Shown piece by piece: positions 17,737-24,789 of a stretch of DNA of 64,000 bases. The DNA comes from Flavobacteriaceae bacterium (lineage in GTDB: Bacteria > Bacteroidota > Bacteroidia > Flavobacteriales > Flavobacteriaceae). The DNA is taken from NCBI GenBank assembly GCA_028279515.1, contig JANQNQ010000004.1, forward strand, positions 62,001-126,000, in the 5' to 3' direction. A program made the position numbers and the translations under genes. Position 1 is the stretch's first letter; every line of letters starts with the position of its first letter. The notes under the pieces were generated by a model that was not told where the DNA came from, made no database searches, and saw nothing but the letters and a program-made list of their open reading frames with translations.

Positions 17737-18786
17737 CTAATTCAGTGTTCTGTTGTAATAAGAGGTTAATTTTTCTACAGCTTGATTTACATATCGTTCT
17801 TGGTCGTATAGATCAAAGTGAGCCGCACCTTTAATTTTAAACAGTTCTTTATCTCCTTTTGCTCTGTTAACCGCTATTTCACTGAAATAAGCCGATAAGG
17901 CATTTTCTCCAATGATGGCTAAAAAAGGCCTGTCAGACATTAATTCCATTTGCTCACTTGGGTTAAAGAAGTAGCGCGTATCTAATGACATAGCTGCTCT
18001 TAAAGGTGTATACGTTGGAAATTGTCCGCCGCGTTCAGGATTACGGTAATATCGAGCTGCTCTGTTCCAAAATTCGCCCATTCCAGAATTGTCAACTGGA
18101 ATTCCGTCAACTAAAACTACCTCTCCTGTTTCAAAGTATTTTTGACGAGCTTCGCTTCCCATTCTAATTTGTTGTTGAAACTGTGCTACTTTATCGCCCT
18201 TTAAAACATCTGCGTATTGTGTGGCTCCTCCTAAACCATAGTCTATAAAATCGACAAACCCACTTACTGTTGCAACTGATTTCACTCTTTGGTCAAAAAT
18301 TGCGGTTTGAATACTGTAACCCGCACCTGAACAGATGCCCAATTCAGCTATTTTTTCTCTGTTCACACCAGGAACCGTCCTAATAAAAGAAATAGCATTC
18401 TTTATATCTTCAACTTTCATAGGGGCATTTTCCATCCCTCTTGGGTAACCTCCACTTTCCCCATAAGTTCTGTGGTCAAAAGCCAAAGTTACAAACCCTT
18501 CCTTTGCTAATTTTTCCGCATAAATACCAGCGGTCTGCTCCTTTATACCACTTGCAGGCGTGATACATACTATAGCTGAAAAATTCCCATTTGGACTATA
18601 GTTTTCAGGGACGAATAAGTTTCCCGATATTCGAGTTCCCTCGCTCAAAAAGTTCACTTTGTTTTTGCCAGCCACATACTTTATATCATACGTGGCATCT
18701 GCTTGTTTTGTTTGTGCATTTACGTTTAACATAACGCTAAAAATTAAAGTTGTTATTAATCTGGATTTTAAAAATCTAATTTTCAT
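17737..18786 (-). CDS. Secreted alpha/beta hydrolase (dienelactone-hydrolase-like)
   Basis: 349-residue hydrolase with a signal peptide (hydrophobic region ending VNAQ). The fold is visible as SAIVCITPASGIKEQTAGIY (oxyanion region), VTLAFDHRTYGESGG and the nucleophile elbow ELGICSGAGYS, where either Cys or Ser could be the nucleophile; the late acid and His are in FLAIIGENA and IKGAAHFDLYD. The substrate is unknown. It is transcribed divergently from a LysR regulator 148 bp away, the classic arrangement for LysR control of its neighbour. Confidence 0.82.
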   Translation of the reverse strand: MKIRFLKSRLITTLIFSVMLNVNAQTKQADATYDIKYVAGKNKVNFLSEGTRISGNLFVPENYSPNGNFSAIVCITPASGIKEQTAGIYAEKLAKEGFVTLAFDHRTYGESGGYPRGMENAPMKVEDIKNAISFIRTVPGVNREKIAELGICSGAGYSIQTAIFDQRVKSVATVSGFVDFIDYGLGGATQYADVLKGDKVAQFQQQIRMGSEARQKYFETGEVVLVDGIPVDNSGMGEFWNRAARYYRNPERGGQFPTYTPLRAAMSLDTRYFFNPSEQMELMSDRPFLAIIGENALSAYFSEIAVNRAKGDKELFKIKGAAHFDLYDQERYVNQAVEKLTSYYNRTLN

Positions 18787-18809
18787 TTTTCTATTGTTTT
18801 TGATTATTC

Positions 18810-18840
18810 TTTGTCATAATAAAAACAAATAATAAATTTG
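18810..18840 (+). promoter_or_regulatory. Bacteroidota-type promoter for the LysR gene
   Basis: TTTG at 18810-18813 and TAAATTTG at 18833-18840 are separated by exactly 19 bp, an exact fit to the Bacteroidota consensus TTTG-N19-TAnnTTTG. It points toward the LysR gene, giving a leader of about 85-90 bp, and lies in the shared divergent region, where LysR binding could control both directions. Confidence 0.55.
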
Positions 18841-18934
18841 TCATTTTAGTACATGCTATTGAATGAAGCAAAGGTAAAGAGCTGTATATGAATTTGGAAA
18901 TACTATTTTTAAATGTATATGATAAGTTTTAATT

Positions 18935-19819
18935 ATGGATATTAGATTGTTAAAATTCTTTATAGCTGTTTATGAACAGAAGAACTTAACTCGTGCTGCA
19001 CAACAATGTTTTGTTTCCCAACCCAATATTTCCAATGGTATAAAGCAATTGGAAGATGAATTAGGAAAAACACTTTTTGAAAGACATAAAAAGGGGGTTG
19101 AGTTAAAGACTGAAGCACATTACTTATATCCAATAGCAAAAAGGTTGGTTTCAGAACTTCGATCACTTAATGGAATTTTTACTAAGGAGAATTTTAAGAA
19201 TAAAATTCAGATTGGTGTTGCCGAAAGTTTACCGCAAGAACATAAGCAACAGTTTTTTAAAGCTTCTTCATCCTTATGTGATTCTGTGGAATGGACAATA
19301 AAGGAAATTGGAAGAGAAAATGAGATTAACTTATTGGTAAGGGAATGGAAAAATGAAGAAGACTTGTTTCTGCCGCTTTGGAAAGAAGATTACGTTTTGT
19401 GCATTCCTAATGGAAATCACTTGTTGAATAAAGAAATTATTGAATTGAGTGATTTGGAAAATGAAGTTTTTATTCATTGCCCTCCTTGTGAAGCCCACAA
19501 ACAGTGTCTGTCCATTCTTAATACAGAAACTAATAAAATGATAACCGTAGCAAATTGTTCTTCGAAAACAGAAACATTAACAATGGTTATGGCAGGTTTA
19601 GGAGTTACATTTTTACCAGAAGCTTTTGCAGACGGTTGGTACGGTTTTCAAGTGGTGCCTTATAATGGGCCAAGGTATTATCGAGAAGTAGGATTGGCTT
19701 ATCCAAGAAAGAGTTTGCAAAACCCTGCTATAGCGAAAATCGTAAACTATTTTTCAAAGAATGAACTAAAAACCAACAAATTTGATGACTTTGGGTATTA
19801 CCTCAAGACAAATAATTGA
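18935..19819 (+). CDS. LysR-family transcriptional regulator
   Basis: 294-residue regulator: N-terminal winged HTH (LLKFFIAVYEQKNLTRAAQQ, FVSQPNISNGIKQLEDELGK, LFERHKKGVELK) and a substrate-binding domain from about residue 88. It faces the divergent alpha/beta hydrolase gene and probably controls it. The effector is unknown. Confidence 0.9.
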   Translation: MDIRLLKFFIAVYEQKNLTRAAQQCFVSQPNISNGIKQLEDELGKTLFERHKKGVELKTEAHYLYPIAKRLVSELRSLNGIFTKENFKNKIQIGVAESLPQEHKQQFFKASSSLCDSVEWTIKEIGRENEINLLVREWKNEEDLFLPLWKEDYVLCIPNGNHLLNKEIIELSDLENEVFIHCPPCEAHKQCLSILNTETNKMITVANCSSKTETLTMVMAGLGVTFLPEAFADGWYGFQVVPYNGPRYYREVGLAYPRKSLQNPAIAKIVNYFSKNELKTNKFDDFGYYLKTNN

Positions 19820-19854
19820 TTGTTCTAGCAAATGGTCTTTTGTATTCTGTTTCT

Positions 19855-19900
19855 GTTGTTGCCAACGATTGTGCATACAAACAAAACTAAATTTGAATGA
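19855..19900. repeat. Dispersed repeat E, copy 1
   Basis: The 38 bp at 19863-19900 starting CAACGATTGT match 21103-21140 at 32 of 38 positions. Both copies are preceded by a short palindrome GTTG-N4-CAAC. This copy lies between the convergent LysR and MORN genes. Confidence 0.65.
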
Positions 19901-19916
19901 TTATGCTCAATAATGT

Positions 19917-19944
19917 TTGGAATTTGAAGTTTGACATTTGGAAT
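19917..19944. repeat. Heptad tandem repeat (TTGGAAT-like)
   Basis: Four 7-bp units ttggaat, ttgaagt, ttgacat, ttggaat. The same unit set recurs at 22825-22852. Confidence 0.7.
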
Positions 19945-19955
19945 TTTTTCAATTG

Positions 19956-20351
19956 CTACTTGAAAGTTTGTGTCTTTAGGAGCTCGCCAGCCTCGTTATA
20001 GACCTTCCAAGTGCCCTTTTTCTTTCCGTGTTCAAAGCGACCTTCGTCCCAAAGTTGACCATTGGCATGATATCGCTTCCATACACCGTGCTTCCGCTCT
20101 TCATCGTCGAAGCCACCCGTTCCTCGTGGTTCGCCATTCTTGAAGAACCATTTCCACTGACCAACGATCTTTCCATCCTTAAAACTACCATTGGATTGCA
20201 TCTGGCCATTGTTGAGAAAGTACGTCCACTCTCCTGATTTCTTTCCGTTGTCAAACTCACCTTGACAAGAGACAAGGCCATTCTTAAAGAATAGCTTAAA
20301 AGGGCCATTTTTAGGATTGCCGTTTTCATCAATTCCAGAGATGTCTTTCAT
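19956..20351 (-). CDS. MORN-repeat (YwqK-like) protein
   Basis: 131-residue cytosolic protein made of about six MORN_2-type repeats with the pattern FKNG...GxFxxGKxxGxW (for example GEFDNGKKSGEWTYFLNNGQ, GSFKDGKIVGQWKWFFKNGE, GRFEHGKKKGTWKVY). Such proteins are sometimes annotated as YwqK-family antitoxins, but no toxin is adjacent. It is one of several single genes separated by dispersed repeats in this accessory stretch. Confidence 0.85.
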   Translation of the reverse strand: MKDISGIDENGNPKNGPFKLFFKNGLVSCQGEFDNGKKSGEWTYFLNNGQMQSNGSFKDGKIVGQWKWFFKNGEPRGTGGFDDEERKHGVWKRYHANGQLWDEGRFEHGKKKGTWKVYNEAGELLKTQTFK

Positions 20352-20448
20352 TGGGCTTCTTTTTTATTACTTACGGTTTTGTATATGGTTTGTTGTGCAG
20401 GCTATGACTAAGTTAGCAAAAGAAAACGAACTAGTGGAAAAGACAGGC

Positions 20449-20525
20449 AATGTTGCTCTACGAAGCGGTTACCAATAGCGAGAATACTTCGACAGGTTTA
20501 GTACAGGCTGCTAGCGGCAGCGGGG
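20449..20525 (-). repeat. Dispersed REP-like element, copy B
   Basis: Shares TGTTGCTCTACGAAG, TTACCA, TACTTCGACAGGTTTAGTAC and AGGCTGCTAGCGGCAGCGGGG with copies A and C. It ends 3 bp from the stop of the minus-strand lipoprotein gene. Confidence 0.75.
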
Positions 20526-20528
20526 CTG

Positions 20529-21080
20529 TTATTTTATCAGGCGAAATGACTCCATAAATGGATCAATATTTTTATCATTCTGTCCAATATATGTAATTGT
20601 ATATACTCTATTTCCTTTTCTAAATAGTTTTCCTTGAATGTGTCCTTTTATTCCTTTTTCAATTGCATTTTGCTTAAGGTTTAAAACAAAGTATTGCCCG
20701 TTCAATCCATGTTGCTTTATAGGTTTTTGAAAATCCAATTTAAATGCTTCGGCCATTTTATTCGAGAAGTTAGCAACTCCTTGAGAATAAATTTGCTCGT
20801 CCGTCATTGATTTAATCATATGTTCAGGATAGTTACTGTATTCTACTGAAAATATTTTTTTCGATCCTAGAGTTGAACGGAATAAATGGATTTGAAATTT
20901 ATCAAGTCCTATTTGATTATCAATTGTGGAATAATTTGGTTTGGTTGGAAAATCAGCTATGAAGTTTCCAGGTTGCGATGCAAATTCTCCATTCTTAGTC
21001 TTGTAAATCATTTCGTCTGATTCATTTCCACAAGAGAGAAAAGCCAGAATAGTTAAAATAAGAAGTAAGTTTTTGATCAT
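20529..21080 (-). CDS. Predicted lipoprotein of unknown function
   Basis: I place the start at Met 21080 (MIKNLLLILTILAFLSCGN) because it gives a standard lipoprotein signal with lipobox AFLSC; a Met seven codons upstream (21101) would put charged residues before it. The 183-residue protein has a mature alpha/beta part (GNFIADFPTKP, KKIFSVEYSNYPE, RKGNRVYTITYIGQND). No family is recognised, although the shape is common among small Bacteroidota envelope proteins. It is bracketed by REP-like copies B (downstream) and C plus repeat E (upstream). Confidence 0.7.
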   Translation of the reverse strand: MIKNLLLILTILAFLSCGNESDEMIYKTKNGEFASQPGNFIADFPTKPNYSTIDNQIGLDKFQIHLFRSTLGSKKIFSVEYSNYPEHMIKSMTDEQIYSQGVANFSNKMAEAFKLDFQKPIKQHGLNGQYFVLNLKQNAIEKGIKGHIQGKLFRKGNRVYTITYIGQNDKNIDPFMESFRLIK

Positions 21081-21091
21081 TCGCGTTTTAT

Positions 21092-21140
21092 TTAGTTGCA
21101 TACAACGATTGTCTATATAAACATAACAAAATTTGATTGA
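21092..21140. repeat. Dispersed repeat E, copy 2
   Basis: Palindrome GTTG-CATA-CAAC followed by the 38-bp block at 21103-21140, 32/38 identical to 19863-19900. It directly joins REP-like copy C and overlaps the upstream edge of the lipoprotein gene. Confidence 0.65.
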
Positions 21141-21150
21141 TCTTATTTAG

Positions 21151-21241
21151 AAATTTTGAATTTTCATGTTCCTCTACGAAGATATTACCACTAGCGTGGA
21201 TATTTCGACAGGTTTAGAACAAGTTGCTATCGGTAGCGGGG
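21151..21241 (-). repeat. Dispersed REP-like element, copy C
   Basis: Shares AAATTTTGAATTTTCATGTT with copy A, CTCTACGAAG and TTTCGACAGGTTTAG with copy B, and the closing GGTAGCGGGG. It ends 14 bp from the stop of the di-haem peroxidase gene. Confidence 0.75.
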
Positions 21242-21255
21242 TAGTATTTCCTCTT

Positions 21256-22464
21256 TTAATTAAATGGGGTGCTATACTTTTCTTCGGTTGCTATTGTTGC
21301 ATCAGTAAGTGTACTCAAAAAGGCAACAAGCGCTTCTTTCTCTTCTTGGGTTAAGTTCAACCGAAGCACATCTGAATTTGGTGATGGGTCATCAGAGTCC
21401 TTTAATCTAAAATGTAGATTAGGATGGTCTTGAACACCTGTACTATAATGATTCACTACGTCCATAAGTGTCTCAAATCTTCCATCGTGCATATATGGTG
21501 CGGTTAAAGCAATGTTTCTAAGCGAAGGCACTTTAAACAAAGCCATATCAGATGGATTAGCAGTAATTTCTCCTAAGCCATTATCTGTATAGCTTAAATC
21601 AAGTCCGTTGTTTTTTGCTTCATCATTAACGTGCTGTGGATTTCCGTGGCAGTACAGACAGGTTGCTCCGTTTCGTCCTCTGTAAAATATATCTAAGCCT
21701 AAATTTTCTTGTGGTGTAAAATTTGGAAAGTCAGGCATTTGTTCTTCATCATCAGGATAACCAGCAAGAGCGAAGCCTTCATCAAATTTTGAATTATAAG
21801 ATACGGTTGCACGCATAAACTGTGATAGAGCACGTGCAATCTTATTTGAAGTCACTTGACCATTGCCAAATGCTTTACCAAACAATATATTATAATATTC
21901 TAAGACTTGAAGTTTATTTTCTAATGCAGTGAGTTCCATTCCCATTTCGGTATGGTCTTGAATTGGCATAAGCGATTGTTCTTCAAGAGTGTTGGCACGT
22001 ACATCCCAAAAAAATCTTCCATCTTCAAAGTAACGCGCATTTATTATGGTCATTGAATTTCTCCTTGTTAATTGTCCATTTAAACCAATGCTAAACCTAT
22101 TGCTGTCAGAAAAACCTGCTTCCTGCTTGTGACAAGATGCACAAGAAACAGTATTGTCAATAGACAAGTTTTTATCGTAAAACAATACTCTACCTAATGT
22201 AGCCCCGAAATCGGTTATCGGGTTGTCGTCAGGCGTATTGTCTGCTATGTTCGCTTCTTCTGAAGTAAAATGGGGCGGAAAGTTTGGATTGGCATAGTTA
22301 TAAAGTTGACTTGGAAGATTCAGGGTTTGATTTAGAACAGCCAATTCAGATTCGGTAAATGCAGAATTTTCCACTGGCACATAGTCATCTTCTTTGTCAC
22401 AACTTACAATTATAATTGTGATTAATATAATTCCAGTAACTAATATTTTCATATTTCTATTCAT
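21256..22464 (-). CDS. Di-haem cytochrome-c peroxidase (CCP/MauG family) lipoprotein
   Basis: 402-residue envelope protein. It has a lipoprotein-type signal (ITIIIVSCDKED) and two c-type haem sites, CASCH (VSCASCHKQEAGF) in the N-terminal half and CLYCH (GATCLYCHGNPQH) in the C-terminal half. APYMHDGRFETLMDVVNHY near the end matches the family. It would reduce H2O2 in the periplasm using cytochrome c electrons, or act as a MauG-like oxidase. It stands alone between REP-like copy C and partial copy D. Confidence 0.9.
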   Translation of the reverse strand: MNRNMKILVTGIILITIIIVSCDKEDDYVPVENSAFTESELAVLNQTLNLPSQLYNYANPNFPPHFTSEEANIADNTPDDNPITDFGATLGRVLFYDKNLSIDNTVSCASCHKQEAGFSDSNRFSIGLNGQLTRRNSMTIINARYFEDGRFFWDVRANTLEEQSLMPIQDHTEMGMELTALENKLQVLEYYNILFGKAFGNGQVTSNKIARALSQFMRATVSYNSKFDEGFALAGYPDDEEQMPDFPNFTPQENLGLDIFYRGRNGATCLYCHGNPQHVNDEAKNNGLDLSYTDNGLGEITANPSDMALFKVPSLRNIALTAPYMHDGRFETLMDVVNHYSTGVQDHPNLHFRLKDSDDPSPNSDVLRLNLTQEEKEALVAFLSTLTDATIATEEKYSTPFN

Positions 22465-22496
22465 AGTGAATAAACGGATTTAGGTTTTCTATATCA

Positions 22497-22515
22497 TGCT
22501 GTTAGCGGCATCGGG
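22497..22515 (-). repeat. Dispersed REP-like element, partial copy D
   Basis: TGCTGTTAGCGGCATCGGG resembles only the terminal GGCTGCTAGCGGCAGCGGG portion of copies A-C. Confidence 0.4.
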
Positions 22516-22592
22516 AGTGTTTTTCTTTTAAAATTGCGGTGTTCTTTTCAGCTAAATGCAAAAACGACAGACATTATGAAAACAGCTGATGC

Positions 22593-22646
22593 TAAAAATA
22601 CCCTACCCCCATCAATTAACATTACGAATTTCCGTCATAAATAGTA
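22593..22646 (+). promoter_or_regulatory. Operator-like 54-bp repeat, copy 2
   Basis: Starts TAAAAATACC and ends TCATAAATAGTA; 42 of 54 positions match 14448-14501 without gaps. The left dyad half TTACGA is exact here. It lies 129 bp upstream of the peroxidase start, though on the opposite strand orientation. Confidence 0.6.
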
Positions 22647-22661
22647 GGGGAGTGAAGTAGT

Positions 22662-22717
22662 TTGTTGGTTTTGGGTGTTTGGTTTTAGATGTTGGGTGTT
22701 GGGTGTTGGGTGACGAA
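22662..22717. repeat. Heptad tandem repeat (TGTTGGG)
   Basis: Eight 7-bp units including three perfect copies of TGTTGGG at 22690-22710, flanked by variants (ttgttgg, ttttggg, tgtttgg, ttttaga). Confidence 0.75.
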
Positions 22718-22824
22718 AGCTAGAAGTTAAAACGGGATGCCCGTCACCCAAATGTTCAGGTTAGGGGTATAAAAGAAATATTTGTGCATTAGTGGCGAAA
22801 ATTCAAACCTTCACTCAACAACCT

Positions 22825-22852
22825 TTGGAATTTGAGATTTGACATTTGGAAT
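22825..22852. repeat. Heptad tandem repeat (TTGGAAT-like)
   Basis: Units ttggaat, ttgagat, ttgacat, ttggaat, nearly the same set as at 19917-19944. It lies just beyond the 3' end of the cytosine deaminase gene. Confidence 0.7.
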
Positions 22853-22876
22853 TTCTCTGTACTCAATACTAAAAAA

Positions 22877-23320
22877 TCACTCCCCAATATCCTCATTCCA
22901 AAGCTTCGGGGAGTTTGCAATAAAATCAGTCATCATGTCAATGCATTCTTGGTCATTGATAACGGTGGTGTTGACGCCTTTTGATTCGAGTAAAGTTTCT
23001 TCCCCCATAAAGGTTTTGTTTTCGCCGATATAGACATCAGGGATGCCGTAAAGTAAAATCGCGCCCGAACACATAGAGCAAGGGGAAAGGGTGGTGTAGA
23101 TCTGACATTCTCGATAAAAACTGGCGGGTCTCCTTCCAGCGTTTTCGAGGGCGTCCATTTCGCCGTGTAAAATGGCACTGCCTTTTTGGATCCTTCGATT
23201 GTGGCCGCGTCCCACAATTTTTCCATCGTGAACAAGCACAGACCCGATAGGGATGCCTCCTTCTGATAAACCTTTTTTAGCCTCTTTGATGGCTTCCTTT
23301 AAAAATTCCTCTTTGTACAT
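22877..23320 (-). CDS. Cytosine deaminase, yeast Fcy1-like
   Basis: 147-residue zinc deaminase of the CDA fold with HGEMDALENAG (zinc His and catalytic Glu) and PCSMCSGAI (two zinc Cys). The sequence around ILHGEMDALENAGR, YTTLSPCSMCSGAILLYGIP and the C-terminal WNEDIGE is very close to the fungal cytosine deaminase Fcy1 as I recall it, more so than to tRNA adenosine or guanine deaminases. It would convert cytosine to uracil, feeding the reductive pyrimidine pathway encoded upstream. It is the last gene of that minus-strand group, 29 bp after PreA. Confidence 0.75.
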   Translation of the reverse strand: MYKEEFLKEAIKEAKKGLSEGGIPIGSVLVHDGKIVGRGHNRRIQKGSAILHGEMDALENAGRRPASFYRECQIYTTLSPCSMCSGAILLYGIPDVYIGENKTFMGEETLLESKGVNTTVINDQECIDMMTDFIANSPKLWNEDIGE

Positions 23321-23349
23321 AAACGATATGTTAGTTACTATAGAAGGGG

Positions 23350-24684
23350 TTATTTTCGGTGTTTCAGTGCATCTTCAGGCGAGGGAACATAATGGTGTTT
23401 TCCGCCTGCAAGGTCATCATCAAAAGTAGTAGGAATGTTTCCGGCTTGCGATCGCTGGTCCCAAGTGACATGCTGTGTCCCATCGTCACGTTGCACCATG
23501 GTGATGCAATCTTCCACCGGACAAACCAGCGAACACAGGTTACAGCCCACGCAGTTTTCTTCAATGATACTCGGAATTCGATTTGTAGGGTCGTCTGACA
23601 ACGCAATCGCTTGATGCGCTCCGTCATCACAGGCAATATAGCAAAGGTCACAGCCCACGCATTTGTCCTTGTTGATCTCGGCAACTACCTTGTGTTTTAG
23701 GTTCAAGTGTTTCCACTCGGTGACGTTTGGAAGTGCTTTTCCGGCAAAATCGTAGATGGTGTTGTATCCTTTCTCTTCCATAAACTGGCGCAATCCTGCT
23801 TCCATTTCACGTACGATTCCAAAACCATAATGCATCACGGCCGTACACACCTGCACAGAGGTTGCTCCCAAGAGAATAAACTCGACCACGTCGCGCCAAG
23901 TTTCCACCCCGCCAATACCAGAGATCGGTACTTTAGAGATTTCAGGATGTTGTGCCAACTCACGAATCATATGCATGGCGATCGGTTTCACGGCAGGACC
24001 ACAATAGCCTCCGTTAGTTCCTTTTCCGTCTACAATGGGTAGGGGAGCATAGGTGTCCAGGTCGATACCTACAATACTTTTGATGGTGTTGATCAACGAA
24101 ATGGCATCGGTACCGCCTTGATAGGCAGCCAAACCAGGCTCTGTGATCTCTGAGATATTCGGAGTCAATTTGGTTATTACCGGAATATTCGCAGCTTCCA
24201 TCACCCAACCTACAATGGTCTTCAACACAGCAGGTTCTTGACCTACAGCCGAGCCCATACCGCGTTCGCACATACCATGCGGACACCCAAAATTCAATTC
24301 GATGCCGTCAGCTCCCGCATTTTCAACGTCTTTGATGATCTGCTCCCATTCGGCTTTACTTTCGACCATAAGAGAAGCAATTACCGCGTGATCCGGAAAG
24401 TACTTTTTGACCTCTTCAATTTCCCGAAGATTGTCGGCCAACGGACGATCCGTGATCAATTCGATGTTGTTAAAGCCCATCATTCGGGTGTTTCTGTAAT
24501 TGACAGACCCGTAGCGACTGGATACATTGACCACGGGAACACCCAGCGTTTTCCAAACGGCGCCACCCCAGCCTGCATCAAAGGCCTTCATGATTTGATA
24601 GCCCGAATTTGTGGGAGGCGCTGACGCCAACCAAAAAGGATTTGGTGATTTTATGCCTGCAAAATTTATGGATAGATCGATCAT
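23350..24684 (-). CDS. preA: NAD-dependent dihydropyrimidine dehydrogenase, catalytic subunit PreA
   Basis: 444-residue FMN-dependent TIM-barrel subunit that reduces uracil or thymine to the 5,6-dihydro form. It shows INFAGIKSPNPFWLASAPPT at the start, the active-site loop NFGCPHGMCERGMGS, and two 4Fe-4S ferredoxin motifs at the C-terminus (CVGCDLCYIACDDGA and CVGCNLCSLVCPVEDC). The FMN and C-terminal iron-sulphur architecture matches PreA. PreT is 105 bp upstream, and the two would form the bacterial PreTA enzyme. It acts in the cytosol as the first reductive step. Confidence 0.92.
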   Translation of the reverse strand: MIDLSINFAGIKSPNPFWLASAPPTNSGYQIMKAFDAGWGGAVWKTLGVPVVNVSSRYGSVNYRNTRMMGFNNIELITDRPLADNLREIEEVKKYFPDHAVIASLMVESKAEWEQIIKDVENAGADGIELNFGCPHGMCERGMGSAVGQEPAVLKTIVGWVMEAANIPVITKLTPNISEITEPGLAAYQGGTDAISLINTIKSIVGIDLDTYAPLPIVDGKGTNGGYCGPAVKPIAMHMIRELAQHPEISKVPISGIGGVETWRDVVEFILLGATSVQVCTAVMHYGFGIVREMEAGLRQFMEEKGYNTIYDFAGKALPNVTEWKHLNLKHKVVAEINKDKCVGCDLCYIACDDGAHQAIALSDDPTNRIPSIIEENCVGCNLCSLVCPVEDCITMVQRDDGTQHVTWDQRSQAGNIPTTFDDDLAGGKHHYVPSPEDALKHRK

Positions 24685-24699
24685 ATTCTTATGTTTTAC

Positions 24700-24719
24700 A
24701 CTCCTGCGAAGGCAGGAGT
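24700..24719. repeat. REP palindrome between preT and preA
   Basis: Perfect stem ACTCCTGC-GAAG-GCAGGAGT. The same core, TCCTGC...GCAGGA, recurs at 24739-24789 and in variant form at 27138-27157. Confidence 0.7.
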
Positions 24720-24738
24720 CTCATTTTTTATACTTGTC

Positions 24739-24789
24739 ATTCCTGCGCCTTTGTACACCGTAGCTTTAGCAAAGGTGTAAAGGCAGGAA
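24739..24789. repeat. Nested REP palindrome between preT and preA
   Basis: The outer stem ATTCCTGC ... GCAGGAAT encloses an inner imperfect stem CCTTTGTACACC / GGTGTAAAGG. The long hairpin abuts the PreT stop codon and could affect mRNA stability or the balance of PreT to PreA. Confidence 0.65.

Larger units (their letters stand above)
22465..22876. other. 412-bp intergenic region upstream of the peroxidase gene
   Basis: No gene seen. It holds partial REP-like copy D (22497-22515), the second 54-bp operator-like repeat (22593-22646) and two heptad repeat blocks (22662-22717, 22825-22852). Confidence 0.6.

Noticed and set aside
17554-22515. Integron gene-cassette array with attC sites
   Set aside because: The repeats do not contain proper GTTRRRY / RYYYAAC core sites and no integrase gene is seen; the cassette likeness is only in layout.
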